64,000 nucleotides of DNA from Paenibacillus sp. Soil522 (GCF_001428245.1 NZ_LMRV01000099.1:124864-188863); one strand, 5' to 3'. Numbered from the stretch's first letter, positions 9,311-17,972 are shown. A program made the numbers and translations. Notes: generated by a model not told the origin, from the sequence alone.

Positions 9311-10508
9311 AACATTCATCATTCTTTTTATGCTTCTATCTACTGTATTGCTGTCAGGCTGTTGGGATCGTGATGAATTACAAGACCTTGATCTCGTAAG
9401 TGCTATTGGAATTGATGAAGGCGGCGATGATGTGGAAAACAGATATCGCGTTACGGTCCAAATTATAAATGAAGGACAAATAGCCGGTGCGCCAGGGCAA
9501 GGAGGGAAAGCAGAATTGGCTCCTGTTACGACCTATTCGGATACAGGAAGCACCGTTGCGGAGACACTCCGAAAAATCACGCTAAAGACATCTAATGAAC
9601 TTTTTTTTCCTCATGTCCAATTGATGGTGATTGGGGAGGAGCTTGCGAGAAATAAAGGGATTCAAGATTTGTTTGATTGGATTGAACGTGATTCCAAATT
9701 TCGTACTCTATTTCCTATATTAATTGTCAGAGATAATACAGCAATGAATGTTCTCCAAATCACGACACCTTTAGAGACCGTTCCTTCTGCCAAGATTGTT
9801 GGCAGCCTAGAAACTACAAAAAAAATCTGGGGAGAGTATGCAAGTACCCGCGCTGATAAAGTCATTCAACAATTAGGCGGAGAAGGAGCGAATTTAACGG
9901 GGATTCGGATTACCGGAGACCCCAAAAAAGGGAACAGTTTAACAAACGTTCAACAAATATATCCAAAGGCTGATATAGAGATAAAGGGTCTTGCCATATT
10001 TAAAAAGGGTAAACTCATAAAATGGTTAGATGGAGATTCGGCACGCGGTGCAACATGGATTAATAATGAATTGACAAAAACGATTATAAATCTTGATTGT
10101 GAAAAGAAGAAAAAAGGGATTGCAGTAGAAATGATGCGCTCTAAAACGAAAATTAAAGTGGAAATAAGAAATAAAAAACCCGTAATTTATATCAAAGTTC
10201 GATCAGAAGGCCACATCTCAGAAGTCCATTGCCCAATTGATCTCGGTAATCATGAAACCATTCAAAAACTTGAAAAACAGATGGAGAAGGAAATAAATGA
10301 GGAAATCATGATAGCATTAGAAGCGGCCAAAGAACAAAAAAGCGATATTTTTCGTTTTGGCGAATATGTCAACCGTGAGGACTCAAAATTGTGGAAGAAG
10401 ATAAAGAAAAGATGGGATGATGAAATCTTTCCCGAAACAGAAGTCAACGTTAACGTACAAGCGTTTATTCGACGGTCAGGATTACGAACGAAACCGTATT
10501 TAAAATAA
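9300..10508 (+). CDS. GerA-family germinant receptor, C subunit lipoprotein (second operon)
   Basis: 402-aa lipoprotein. Signal peptide with hydrophobic core FIILFMLLSTVLL, lipobox LSGC and mature start CWDRDELQDLDLVSAIGID, the classic GerC sequence. The start overlaps the A subunit by 11 bases, with AGAGGGG just upstream, so expression is probably coupled. The region 9400-10500 is markedly A-rich (many AAA and ATT codons), unlike the genes outside 7.3-12.1 kb. Confidence 0.92.
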   Translation: MKHRTFIILFMLLSTVLLSGCWDRDELQDLDLVSAIGIDEGGDDVENRYRVTVQIINEGQIAGAPGQGGKAELAPVTTYSDTGSTVAETLRKITLKTSNELFFPHVQLMVIGEELARNKGIQDLFDWIERDSKFRTLFPILIVRDNTAMNVLQITTPLETVPSAKIVGSLETTKKIWGEYASTRADKVIQQLGGEGANLTGIRITGDPKKGNSLTNVQQIYPKADIEIKGLAIFKKGKLIKWLDGDSARGATWINNELTKTIINLDCEKKKKGIAVEMMRSKTKIKVEIRNKKPVIYIKVRSEGHISEVHCPIDLGNHETIQKLEKQMEKEINEEIMIALEAAKEQKSDIFRFGEYVNREDSKLWKKIKKRWDDEIFPETEVNVNVQAFIRRSGLRTKPYLK

Positions 10509-10546
10509 GGACAATTCAAGTCATAACGAAGGGAGGTTTCCACGCG

Positions 10547-11650
10547 ATGGAAAAAGCGAAGATTAGTGTTATTCAACTATTTGCTCTGATGTTTTTATTT
10601 GAACTTGGAAGCGCGCTTGTCGTAAGTCTTGGCAGTGATGCCAAAAAAGATGCCTGGCTTGCGGTTCTTTTAGGACTGTGCGGTGGAATTGTTTTGTTTT
10701 TTATTTATTACTTTTTATTTCGCCAATATCCAAATCTGCCGTTTACCGGATATGCCAGAAAAATATTTGGCAAGTACCTTGGATGGATGATTGGCTTGTT
10801 ATACACGGTATACTTCTTGTACGCATCTGCCCGGAATTTGCGTGACTTCAGTGATTTGCTGCTTACGTCGGCATTGCCGGAAACACCGTTATTGGCGATC
10901 AATATCTTATTAGTTCTTGTCATTTGTTATGTGCTTTATCTAGGGATTGAAGTAGTAGGGAGAACAGCCGAAGTATTTATTGTTATTTTGATCTTTATTG
11001 GACTTACAGGAAATTTTTTCATCGCTATTTCAGGTAATATTGATATCCATAATATACAGCCATTTCTAGAAAATGGATGGAAACCAATCATAACTACAGC
11101 CTTTCCGTTGATTACATATTTTCCTTTTGCAGAAATGTTTGTCTTTACGATGCTGCTTCCTTATTTAAATCGGCCTGAATTAGTGAAAAAAGTTTGGCTG
11201 TCTGCTTTGATTGTGAGTGGTCTCATCTTAAGTTATACAGTAAGTTTAAATATCGCCGTTCTCGGTGTTGAAGAAGTGGAGCGATCTACTTTTCCTTTGT
11301 TATCAACCATTGGAAAAGTCAACCTTTTCGAATTTATCCAACGACTCGATTCCCTTGTTGTCTTTACCTTTCTAATTACGATGTTTTTCAAAATATCCAT
11401 CTTTTTTTATGGTGCAGTCATCGGAATAGTCGATTTGTTCAAGTTAAAAAAACATCAACACATTCTATTGCCAGCTGGGGTGATACTCATTTTTTTATCT
11501 ATGGCGATTGCTTCAAATTTTTCGGAACATATTGAAGAAGGCCATGACATTACATCGTATTACATTCACATTCCTTTCCATATCATCATCCCGTTGTTCA
11601 TGCTGATTATTACCATCATTCGCAACCGTTTCAAAAATAAAGCTAACTAG
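10547..11650 (+). CDS. GerA-family germinant receptor, B subunit (second operon)
   Basis: 367-aa GerAB-type permease-like protein with about ten hydrophobic segments. The N-terminus (ISVIQLFALMFLFELGSALVV) is characteristic of the GerKB/YndE-like branch. ATG 10547 is preceded by AAGGGAGG at good spacing. Third gene of the A-C-B operon. Its last 8 bases overlap the end of the convergent small membrane protein gene at 11643-11879. Confidence 0.92.
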   Translation: MEKAKISVIQLFALMFLFELGSALVVSLGSDAKKDAWLAVLLGLCGGIVLFFIYYFLFRQYPNLPFTGYARKIFGKYLGWMIGLLYTVYFLYASARNLRDFSDLLLTSALPETPLLAINILLVLVICYVLYLGIEVVGRTAEVFIVILIFIGLTGNFFIAISGNIDIHNIQPFLENGWKPIITTAFPLITYFPFAEMFVFTMLLPYLNRPELVKKVWLSALIVSGLILSYTVSLNIAVLGVEEVERSTFPLLSTIGKVNLFEFIQRLDSLVVFTFLITMFFKISIFFYGAVIGIVDLFKLKKHQHILLPAGVILIFLSMAIASNFSEHIEEGHDITSYYIHIPFHIIIPLFMLIITIIRNRFKNKAN

Positions 11651-11879
11651 AACCATTTTGTTTGTTTTTTTTATCTTTTATGATGATTACGATTTGTTGA
11701 CCAATTGTAAGCAATAAAAAAAATCCTAACATTACATATTCTCCAGGTTCTATTACCCAAAACGGGTTTAGTAAATGGAATAATGCGTGAGAGAGATTAA
11801 TGCCTAAAAGAAGATCCATTCCTACGCTAAGTGCATTGGTTAATATAAGAATGAATATAAATATTCCTAACACTTTCAT
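11643..11879 (-). CDS. Two-TM small membrane protein, candidate germination D-type protein
   Basis: 78 aa with two hydrophobic segments (about residues 3-28 and 48-68) and a lysine-rich tail (KDKKNKQNGSS). AAGGAG precedes the ATG by 8 bases. GerA-family operons of several Bacillus species carry a short two-TM 'D' gene (for example gerKD) after the ABC genes. This protein has the right size and topology but lies on the opposite strand, convergent with the B subunit. It is inside the dif-flanked AT-rich segment, so it probably travelled with the operon. The D-subunit role is an inference from size, topology and location. Confidence 0.6.
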   Translation of the reverse strand: MKVLGIFIFILILTNALSVGMDLLLGINLSHALFHLLNPFWVIEPGEYVMLGFFLLLTIGQQIVIIIKDKKNKQNGSS

Positions 11880-12039
11880 ATTTTTTTCTCCTTATTTATA
11901 TGAGTTAAATATAGTCTTTATCAAAAGGCAATCTTTTATGTAGTTGCTAATCTAAAAGTGTTCCACTTACATAGCGACTGTTATTGTGAAAGTTAACCAC
12001 CCTGAGCCAAGTCCCTGCTAAGAGCAATAAAACACAATT

Positions 12040-12067
12040 TAATAACGTAATTTTAATTATGTAAACA
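12040..12067 (+). other. Right Xer/dif-like recombination site
   Basis: 28 bp with left arm TAATAACGTAA, centre TTTTAA and right arm TTATGTAAACA. It matches the site at 7264-7291 at 22 of the 24 positions from 12043 to 12066 and has the same orientation. The two differences are in the centre. The AT-rich ger segment ends here, and ordinary host-like sequence resumes beyond it. Confidence 0.65.
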
Positions 12068-12094
12068 ACATAGACGAAAAATAGCTATGATGAT

Positions 12095-12141
12095 TAAAAA
12101 AAGCTGTTGACGGATACGGGAGGTATCAGTCATCAGCTTTT
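12095..12141 (-). terminator. Terminator of the sugar isomerase gene
   Basis: Read on the minus strand, the arms AAAAGCTGATGAC and GTCAACAGCTTTT form a hairpin with one mismatch, followed by TTTTT. Confidence 0.7.
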
Positions 12142-12181
12142 CTGTCATAAATGAGACCGAGCAGCAACTAGCCTGCTTCTT

Positions 12182-13021
12182 TCATCGCGTTGCCACTATG
12201 AATGGCTCAACAATGGTTTTAACTCGTTCAAGCCCTTGCCACATATCCCCTGGACCATCATAAATGAGAACATAGGCGCGGTTATAGCCTACTTCCTGCA
12301 CCTTGTTCAGGTAGGAAATAAGCTCATCTTTATCCGGAAACCCAGCTTCATCATACGTTGGTTTCACATGAACCGATACACTCAGATGGGCTGTCGCACC
12401 AATTTCCGCTATTTTTCCCGCACCGTGATAATTGCCGAAATCGGTTATAAACCCTATTCCCTTACCGGCTTTAGTAAGCAGCTTGAGACTGCTCTCGGCT
12501 GTAGAGGTAAGAGATTTAAAATTTTCTGTAATGACGTGAACGCCTTTGGATGCAGCATAGTTCGCGAGCTCAGCCAAAGAGGCTGCCGAAATTTGAAGCG
12601 CTTTCTCATCGGTGGGCGCAGCTTCGCCGGCAATAACGCGAATTTGCTTGGCGCCGCAGAGAGACGCAATAGCTATCCATTTACGGATAAGAGAAAGGTC
12701 TGCTAATCTTTTTGTTTCATCGGAAGCCGTTAAATCGCCGTAGTCGAGAAGCAGCGTGTCGAATTTGACGCCAGCCGCTTGAAAAGAGCTGCGAAGCTGC
12801 TCTAGATAAGCCGGCTCCGTCGATGGAAAATGAAAATGACAAACTTCGATCGCTTGATAGCCTCTTTCAGCTGCTTCGGCAGGCAGCTCAAGCAGTGTAA
12901 AAATTTGCGGCTGTTCCTGCTCCTTTGTCTGATGGCTGCCGGTTTCCGCATCCCACACGGTCCAGCGAAGAGGACCCAGTATTCGATGCAAGCTCCATGT
13001 GCTTATAGATAGGTATGACAC
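12182..13021 (-). CDS. Sugar phosphate isomerase/epimerase (xylose isomerase-like TIM barrel)
   Basis: 279 aa of the AP endonuclease 2/xylose isomerase-like family. The features are the N-terminal SISTWSLHR strand, the Glu in YQAIEVCHFHFPS, the Glu in VHVITENF, and C-terminal metal-site-like residues in FITDFGNYH and SVHVKPTYDEAGFP. Start GTG 13021 has GAGGCGGGA upstream. The substrate is unknown; family members act on keto-sugars, inositols or tagaturonate-type intermediates. It is monocistronic, with its own terminator. Confidence 0.75.
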   Translation of the reverse strand: MSYLSISTWSLHRILGPLRWTVWDAETGSHQTKEQEQPQIFTLLELPAEAAERGYQAIEVCHFHFPSTEPAYLEQLRSSFQAAGVKFDTLLLDYGDLTASDETKRLADLSLIRKWIAIASLCGAKQIRVIAGEAAPTDEKALQISAASLAELANYAASKGVHVITENFKSLTSTAESSLKLLTKAGKGIGFITDFGNYHGAGKIAEIGATAHLSVSVHVKPTYDEAGFPDKDELISYLNKVQEVGYNRAYVLIYDGPGDMWQGLERVKTIVEPFIVATR

Positions 13022-13204
13022 TATTCATCCCGCCTCTTAATATAATGATTAAACTCATAATTAGCATAGCATTTAACGGGCCGAAAAAAAGTATCGCTTT
13101 TGGCTTATCATTCCTCTTGTTGGTGATTGTTGTCCAATAAGGCTTCATGCAGTGTTAGATTTATGGCTTGTCATCATGAGATACAAGAAGCAAGGGAGTG
13201 CTGG

Positions 13205-13825
13205 ATGACGATGGGGTTAAAAAGAGCGATACAGGAGAAATTATTATTTTTGTATCATTTTTTTTACAAGCCGGGACAAATCGGAAGCGTGACGCCAAGC
13301 TCTAAATATTTGGCGCAAAAAATGGTCGAGTGTGTACCCTGGCATGAGGTTAACTATATAGCGGAGCTGGGGGCGGGAACGGGAGCGATAACGAAGCACA
13401 TTCGGACGGCTGCTCAGCGTAATACAAAGGTTTTGCTTTTCGAGAAAGATCCGCATATGCTAAAAACGTTAAAAGTTGAATTTCCGAATTTCTCGTGCTA
13501 TAAGAATACGACAGAGCTCCAAGCGGTCGTATATGAGGAAGGAATCGAACAGCTGGACTGTATTATAAGCGGGCTTCCTTTTTTTAATTTTCCCCAAACG
13601 CTGAGAGATAAGCTGATCGAACAAATTACTGCCACTTTAAAAGATAATGGTCTGTTTATCGCCTTTCAGTATTCGCAGCAAATGAAAAAACAATTAAGCT
13701 ATCATTTTCATTTGGAGGAAATTAAATTTGTGCCGTTGAATGTTCCGCCTGCTTTTGTATACGTTTGCAGGAAGAAGGAGCAAAAGAGCTTGTTTGTTGC
13801 AGGCTTGAACAAGACTGAGCAGTAA
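13205..13825 (+). CDS. SAM-dependent methyltransferase, phospholipid/rRNA dimethylase-like
   Basis: 206 aa. The SAM-binding motif is AELGAGTGAITKHI (about residues 50-63), followed by an acidic strand-2 end (VLLFEKDPHML) and motif IV-like CIISGLPFFNF. The order and the N-terminal PGQIGSVTPSSKYLA resemble phospholipid N-methyltransferases and the KsgA/Erm fold. Start ATG 13205 is taken because AAGGGAG lies 6 bases upstream, although the frame is open from 13127. It ends with a terminator at 13911. The substrate is not deducible. Confidence 0.75.
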   Translation: MTMGLKRAIQEKLLFLYHFFYKPGQIGSVTPSSKYLAQKMVECVPWHEVNYIAELGAGTGAITKHIRTAAQRNTKVLLFEKDPHMLKTLKVEFPNFSCYKNTTELQAVVYEEGIEQLDCIISGLPFFNFPQTLRDKLIEQITATLKDNGLFIAFQYSQQMKKQLSYHFHLEEIKFVPLNVPPAFVYVCRKKEQKSLFVAGLNKTEQ

Positions 13826-13910
13826 ACAGATCTTATAAACCGTTATGGAGGAGAACACCCCTCATGTTAAGATGGTTAAAGATTTATCGCATTAATTAAT
13901 TTATGGATAG

Positions 13911-13938
13911 GAGCCTGCGGCATGCAGGCTCTTTTTTT
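13911..13938 (+). terminator. Intrinsic terminator
   Basis: The arms GAGCCTGC and GCAGGCTC, loop GGCAT, are followed by a run of T. It ends the methyltransferase transcript. Confidence 0.85.
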
Positions 13939-13943
13939 GATCG

Positions 13944-14744
13944 TTAGACGATTTTTTTTCGATAGTGGGAGGGGGATATGCCCTTTACTTTTTTGAACAT
14001 TTTCGAGAAGAGCAGCGGATCGGTATAGCCGACGGAATGGGAAATGTCCGATATGGACAACTGTTGATTGTTCATCAAATCGCAGGCTTTATCCATTCGA
14101 TAATGCAATAAATACATTTGCGGCGAAAGCTGCTCGACCTCTTTGAATAAAGAGGATAAATAAATCCGCTCTATTCCAATCAGCTTTGCCAGCTCGGATA
14201 TGCTGACTTTATTATAGTAGTTCATTTTTATATATTCGATCGCTTTGCTAACGTATACCTCCTTGGCCTTCGGCAGGTAACCGGTTTGATTAGGGGCGGT
14301 CAGCATGTCGATCCATTCCGCAATGAGGCGGTACAGGAGGCTATGAACGATAAGTCCGCTATTTTTCTCGAGTACTTGGGCATCTGTAAACTGATCCAGC
14401 CAAGGATCAAACCAGCCTGCGGGCGCAAATTGAAAATGAGGGCTTGATTTGCTTAAGTTTACTTGTGCAAGCAGACGATCGACGCTGGTGCCTTGGAAGG
14501 CGATCCACGAATAAACCCAAGGCTCGTGCTCATCGGCTGTCATCTGGCAAATCGTGTCCGGAAACACCATGAAGCCTTGCCCTTTTTTGAGCGCATACGT
14601 ACAGCCGTTGATTTGATAGCTGCCTTTGCCCTCGTGGATAAACAGTATTTTATAATGATCCTTAACCCCGGGTCCCCAATTATAGCCTGGCACGCAGTAC
14701 TGTTTGCCATGATAATAATAAATAAGTTCATAGCGCTCACACAT
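13944..14744 (-). CDS. AraC-family transcriptional regulator with cupin domain
   Basis: 266 aa: an N-terminal AraC-type ligand-binding cupin (GKGSYQINGCTYALKKGQ) and a C-terminal double helix-turn-helix (SISELAKLIGIERIYLSSLF; SISDISHSVGYTDPLLFSKMF; ending KGISPSHYRKK). Start ATG 14744 has GGAGCTG upstream. It is divergent from the aldo-keto reductase at 14931, with 186 bases between, so it probably controls that gene. The ligand, probably a sugar, is unknown. Confidence 0.88.
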   Translation of the reverse strand: MCERYELIYYYHGKQYCVPGYNWGPGVKDHYKILFIHEGKGSYQINGCTYALKKGQGFMVFPDTICQMTADEHEPWVYSWIAFQGTSVDRLLAQVNLSKSSPHFQFAPAGWFDPWLDQFTDAQVLEKNSGLIVHSLLYRLIAEWIDMLTAPNQTGYLPKAKEVYVSKAIEYIKMNYYNKVSISELAKLIGIERIYLSSLFKEVEQLSPQMYLLHYRMDKACDLMNNQQLSISDISHSVGYTDPLLFSKMFKKVKGISPSHYRKKIV

Positions 14745-14930
14745 CTATTTTCAGCTCCTGCTCACATTCCTTTAATATATTACATTATGCCATATAAAAC
14801 TTGCTTGTGGACATTCCATTTATTTGTACTGCTAAGCTATACTTTGAAAGTATTCATGGATGGCAGACATCATAATAGCATGCTTCCAGCGATGAATCAA
14901 TCCATTTTAGCAAAAGGGGAATGCTGACTA

Positions 14931-15935
14931 ATGCCTTACGTAGCTGATCAAACTCGATATTCCGATATGAAGTATATTCGCTCAGGAAAGAGCGGCATTA
15001 AGCTGCCGGCTATTTCGCTTGGCCTATGGCAAAATTTTGGCGGCAATCAGCCGCTGGAAAATTCACGTGCGATGATTTTAAAAGCGTTCGATCTTGGCAT
15101 CAATCATTTTGACCTGGCGAACAATTACGGGCCTCCTGCCGGCTCTGCCGAGGAAACATTCGGAGCGGTGTACAAGAAGGATTTGACGCCATACCGGGAT
15201 GAGCTGCTTATTTCAACAAAAGCAGGCTACTATATGTGGGAAGGGCCTTACGGCGAATGGGGCTCCCGCAAAAACCTGCTTTCGAGCCTGGATAGGAGCC
15301 TCACGCGAATGGGACTTGATTATGTCGATATTTTTTATTCGCATCGTCCAGATCCGGAAACGCCGCTTGAGGAAACGATTGGCGCGCTTGACCAAGCCGT
15401 GAGACAAGGCAAAGCATTGTATGTCGGCTTATCCAATTATAGTGCGGAGCAGACAAATGCAGCGCTCAAAATTTTGAAGCAGCTTGGTACGCCATGCCTT
15501 ATTCATCAGCCGAATTACTCGATGCTGAATCGTTGGATCGAAGACGGCCTGCAGGAAGTGTTGAATGAGAATGGCGTAGGCTCGATCGCCTATTGTCCGC
15601 TCGGAAGGGGACAGCTGACGAATAAATACATTGATAAAATCGAAGCGGAGTCCAAAGCTTCCTCCAGCACAATGAAGCCGGAAGCAATCACCGCGGAGCG
15701 TATTCAGAAATTCCGCAGCCTTGAGGCATTGGCAGCCAGAAGAGGACAAACCTTGTCCCAAATGGCGCTGTCATGGGTGCTGCGTGAGGGCGGCGTAACC
15801 TCGGCGCTCATCGGCGTCAGCCGCGTCAGCCAGATCGAAGAGAATGTGAAGGCGCTGGAAGGCGCGCCGTTATCGGCTGAGGAATTAGCGGAAATCGACG
15901 CGATCCTGCATCATATTGGCAATATTCCATGGTAA
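14931..15935 (+). CDS. Aldo/keto reductase, YghZ/Gpr-like
   Basis: 334 aa NAD(P)H-dependent aldo-keto reductase. Catalytic tetrad candidates are Asp in HFDLANNYGP with Tyr, Lys in LLISTKAGYYMW, and His in DIFYSHRPDP. The glycine-rich insertion GPPAGSAEETFG and the length resemble E. coli YghZ (L-glyceraldehyde 3-phosphate reductase). AAAAGGGGAATG precedes the start. The neighbouring AraC gene suggests induction by a carbohydrate. The substrate remains inferred. Confidence 0.85.
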   Translation: MPYVADQTRYSDMKYIRSGKSGIKLPAISLGLWQNFGGNQPLENSRAMILKAFDLGINHFDLANNYGPPAGSAEETFGAVYKKDLTPYRDELLISTKAGYYMWEGPYGEWGSRKNLLSSLDRSLTRMGLDYVDIFYSHRPDPETPLEETIGALDQAVRQGKALYVGLSNYSAEQTNAALKILKQLGTPCLIHQPNYSMLNRWIEDGLQEVLNENGVGSIAYCPLGRGQLTNKYIDKIEAESKASSSTMKPEAITAERIQKFRSLEALAARRGQTLSQMALSWVLREGGVTSALIGVSRVSQIEENVKALEGAPLSAEELAEIDAILHHIGNIPW

Positions 15936-15940
15936 AAACG

Positions 15941-15967
15941 AACCCAGGCACTATGCCTGGGTTTTTT
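15941..15967 (+). terminator. Intrinsic terminator after the aldo-keto reductase
   Basis: AACCCAGGCA, loop CTA-like, TGCCTGGGTT, then a T-run. Confidence 0.88.
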
Positions 15968-16146
15968 ATATGGGCAGAGAGCAGCAGATTAGCTCCAAAA
16001 GCAGGAAATGTAGTTGCGTGCGCTTTTCCGTCATAAAATGCAAGTTTTGACCATAGATATGGTAATGGGAGATGTTCGTTAGGTTAGGTGAAACGGGAGG
16101 AGAGGCCGCAGCGAAGGAGCATTACCTGCAGCTGGGAGGGATTGTA

Positions 16147-16227
16147 ATGAGTATCGAATTGCTCATTCAACTACTCGTGCTTATTGTAATGATCATCGAT
16201 ATGGCCAACAGATCAAAGGATTCTTAG
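16147..16227 (+). CDS. 26-aa hydrophobic peptide ORF (type I toxin-like)
   Basis: ATG 16147 follows GGGAGGG at 6 bases and encodes 26 residues. A single hydrophobic stretch (LLIQLLVLIVMIIDM) is followed by a polar tail NRSKDS. The stop is followed within 10 bases by a long hairpin terminator. A tiny membrane peptide with a strong RBS and its own terminator resembles type I toxin peptides of Bacillales, but no antisense RNA promoter was identified and no family match is claimed. Confidence 0.45.
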   Translation: MSIELLIQLLVLIVMIIDMANRSKDS

Positions 16228-16235
16228 CCAATGAA

Positions 16236-16275
16236 GAAGACAAAGCATCCGAATCGGATGTTTTGTCTTCTTTTT
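16236..16275 (+). terminator. Long intrinsic terminator after the 26-aa ORF
   Basis: 16-bp arms starting GAAGACAAAGCATCCG with one G-U pair and a 3-base AAT loop, followed by TTCTTTTTC. Confidence 0.88.
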
Positions 16276-16353
16276 CGTGCTCAATAAGGATTACAGAAAA
16301 AGGAAACCATTGAGAAGCAACGAATTACTTATATCAGTTTAATCAGATTATAG

Positions 16354-16569
16354 AATGAGCTGGAAAAACTCCTGCTAAACTTACTCACATGCTTCTTTTT
16401 AGGTAAAAGCTACTTTTATGGATCATTTGATCATTTAGAGGGAGAAATTCCTGATAAATGGATTCCGAAAGGCTACATAAGCAAAATAGCGGGAGCTATT
16501 CCTGTTGCTTTATACGCATTCGAAAATATATCAAGACTACGTATAGCTAAAGCGAGAAAGGAAGATTAA
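16354..16569 (+). pseudogene. Gene remnant without start codon
   Basis: An open frame of 71 codons between an in-frame TAG at 16351 and TAA at 16567. It has protein-like content (for example DHLEGEIPDKWIPKGYISK and YAFENISRLRIAKARKED) but no ATG, GTG or TTG with an RBS at its beginning. It looks like the C-terminal part of a decayed gene, possibly with a frameshift near 16350. It ends one base before the zinc-ribbon gene, so that gene may once have been coupled to it. The family is not recognised. Confidence 0.35.
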
Positions 16570-16570
16570 A

Positions 16571-16921
16571 ATGATTGAATGTCCTTGGTGCAGCAGGGAA
16601 GTACTATTGGATCAAAATGTTTGTCCGGCTTGTAAGCACGAGGTTCTAGCCGAGCATTTGGAGCCTAGCCTAATTGATCAGGATAACAATTCGGTTGAGT
16701 CCGAAATCGCTCTGGACGAGCTTGATATGGAAGCTATTATTGCCAATGAGTTCGAATGCTCTAAATGTAAGCATGATGAGTGTGAGATTAATGAAATCGC
16801 CATGACAGGTGCGGGTCTAAGTAAAGTGTTAAATATTCAATACCATCATTATTTATATGCTTCTTGCTTGCAATGCGGGTTTGTTGAAATATATAATCCG
16901 AACTTATTAAACCGCAGATGA
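16571..16921 (+). CDS. Small protein with two zinc ribbons
   Basis: 116 aa. The N-terminal ribbon has CPWC...CPAC (residues 4-7 and 17-20), followed by an acidic linker. A second ribbon has CSKC and CLQC (about residues 62-65 and 103-106). The second half (ECSKCKHDECEINEIAMTG...YASCLQCGFVEIYN) resembles the YpzJ-like predicted nucleic-acid-binding zinc-ribbon family. AGAAAGGAAG lies just upstream of ATG 16571. The function is unknown. Confidence 0.7.
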   Translation: MIECPWCSREVLLDQNVCPACKHEVLAEHLEPSLIDQDNNSVESEIALDELDMEAIIANEFECSKCKHDECEINEIAMTGAGLSKVLNIQYHHYLYASCLQCGFVEIYNPNLLNRR

Positions 16922-17009
16922 TACATAGATCTGCCGATCGTTTATGGCAGTACCGGAACGTGGACTTTGCTTGTACTTTCGTAAGCGAGATCGACAGGAG
17001 GATATTTAA

Positions 17010-17693
17010 ATGAAATACGAGGTTATTTTGTTTGATGCGGATGATACATTATTTGATTATTCACTGGCAGAGGCGCACGCTCTTAAAAGTGTGTTTCTGG
17101 AACACCAAATCGAGCTAATGCATTCTCATGTTGAGCTGTATCGCTTGGTGAATCAGCAGCTATGGAATGATTATGAGAAAGGGAAGGTTACTCTCGATTT
17201 TTTGCGTCATGAACGATTTAGAAGGTTATTCGCTGATATTCAGGTAGAGATGGATGCCGTTTATTTTAGCGAGCGATATGTTCAATATTTGGGGGAAGGC
17301 TCTTTTCTCATAGAAGGCGCGGATGCCCTTATTCAGCAGCTGCTAAAAAACGGTCACCGTGCAGCAATCATTACAAACGGGATTAAACAGACGCAGCAAA
17401 GCAGAATCGGAAGATCCAGCTTGGCGAATTCGTTTGAGCATATTATTATTTCCGAGGATACAGGCTATTCGAAGCCGCATACGGGCATATTTGATTACGC
17501 CTTTGAAAAGATGAACCTATCAGATAAGACTACGATGCTTATTGTCGGGGATTCATTAAGCTCTGATATTCAAGGCGGTATTAATTATGGCATCGATACA
17601 TGCTGGTTTAATCCGAAGAAAATAACGAATGTGTCTGCGATTAGACCTACTTACGAAATCCAGCGTTTAGAAGAGCTTCTTCTCATTTCATAA
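17010..17693 (+). CDS. HAD-superfamily nucleotidase, YjjG/YfnB type
   Basis: 227 aa. HAD motif I is ILFDADDTLFDY (residues 6-17), motif II AAIITNG, motif III Lys in GYSKPH, and motif IV IVGDSLSSDI. The DADDTLFDY form and overall length match non-canonical pyrimidine nucleotidases of the YjjG family, which dephosphorylate nucleoside monophosphates. A strong AGGAGG precedes the start. It stands alone in the sense direction. Confidence 0.85.
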   Translation: MKYEVILFDADDTLFDYSLAEAHALKSVFLEHQIELMHSHVELYRLVNQQLWNDYEKGKVTLDFLRHERFRRLFADIQVEMDAVYFSERYVQYLGEGSFLIEGADALIQQLLKNGHRAAIITNGIKQTQQSRIGRSSLANSFEHIIISEDTGYSKPHTGIFDYAFEKMNLSDKTTMLIVGDSLSSDIQGGINYGIDTCWFNPKKITNVSAIRPTYEIQRLEELLLIS

Positions 17694-17972
17694 AGATATT
17701 AAAAGAAAAAAAAGATCCGCTCCCATCGTCGTAAAGGTGGGGGCTATTTGACGCTCGCTTCCACGAAGTCTTCTGTTTTTTCTTCATCATCATCAATTCC
17801 TCCTCTATGAAATGCAATCCTTATTGCGACAAGTTTAAAGTAAATTATGGAACCATTTTTCATAAATAGGAGATATTTAAACGGTTTGAATTCTGTTGCT
17901 AACAAGAAAGTGCGAGTCGGGCAAAAAAATCCTAAACCGTTATAGGCTGTCCATTCATCGATTATTTGTTAT

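Larger units (their letters stand above)
11880..12181. other. Intergenic region: cassette right end, dif-like site and terminator
   Basis: It holds the upstream region of the 78-aa gene, the second dif-like site (12040-12067) and the terminator of the sugar isomerase gene. No ORF with an RBS was seen in 11900-12040. Confidence 0.5.

Noticed and set aside
13864-13899. 11-codon ORF (MLRWLKIYRIN) after GGAGGAG
   Set aside because: The RBS-to-start distance is long (about 10-11 bases), and such a short ORF right before a terminator can arise by chance. There is no other support.
17740-17862. 39-codon minus-strand ORF ending TEDFVEASVK
   Set aside because: It has a protein-like tail but no RBS before its ATG and no neighbours on that strand. 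The GAGGAGG inside it serves only a different, poorer frame.
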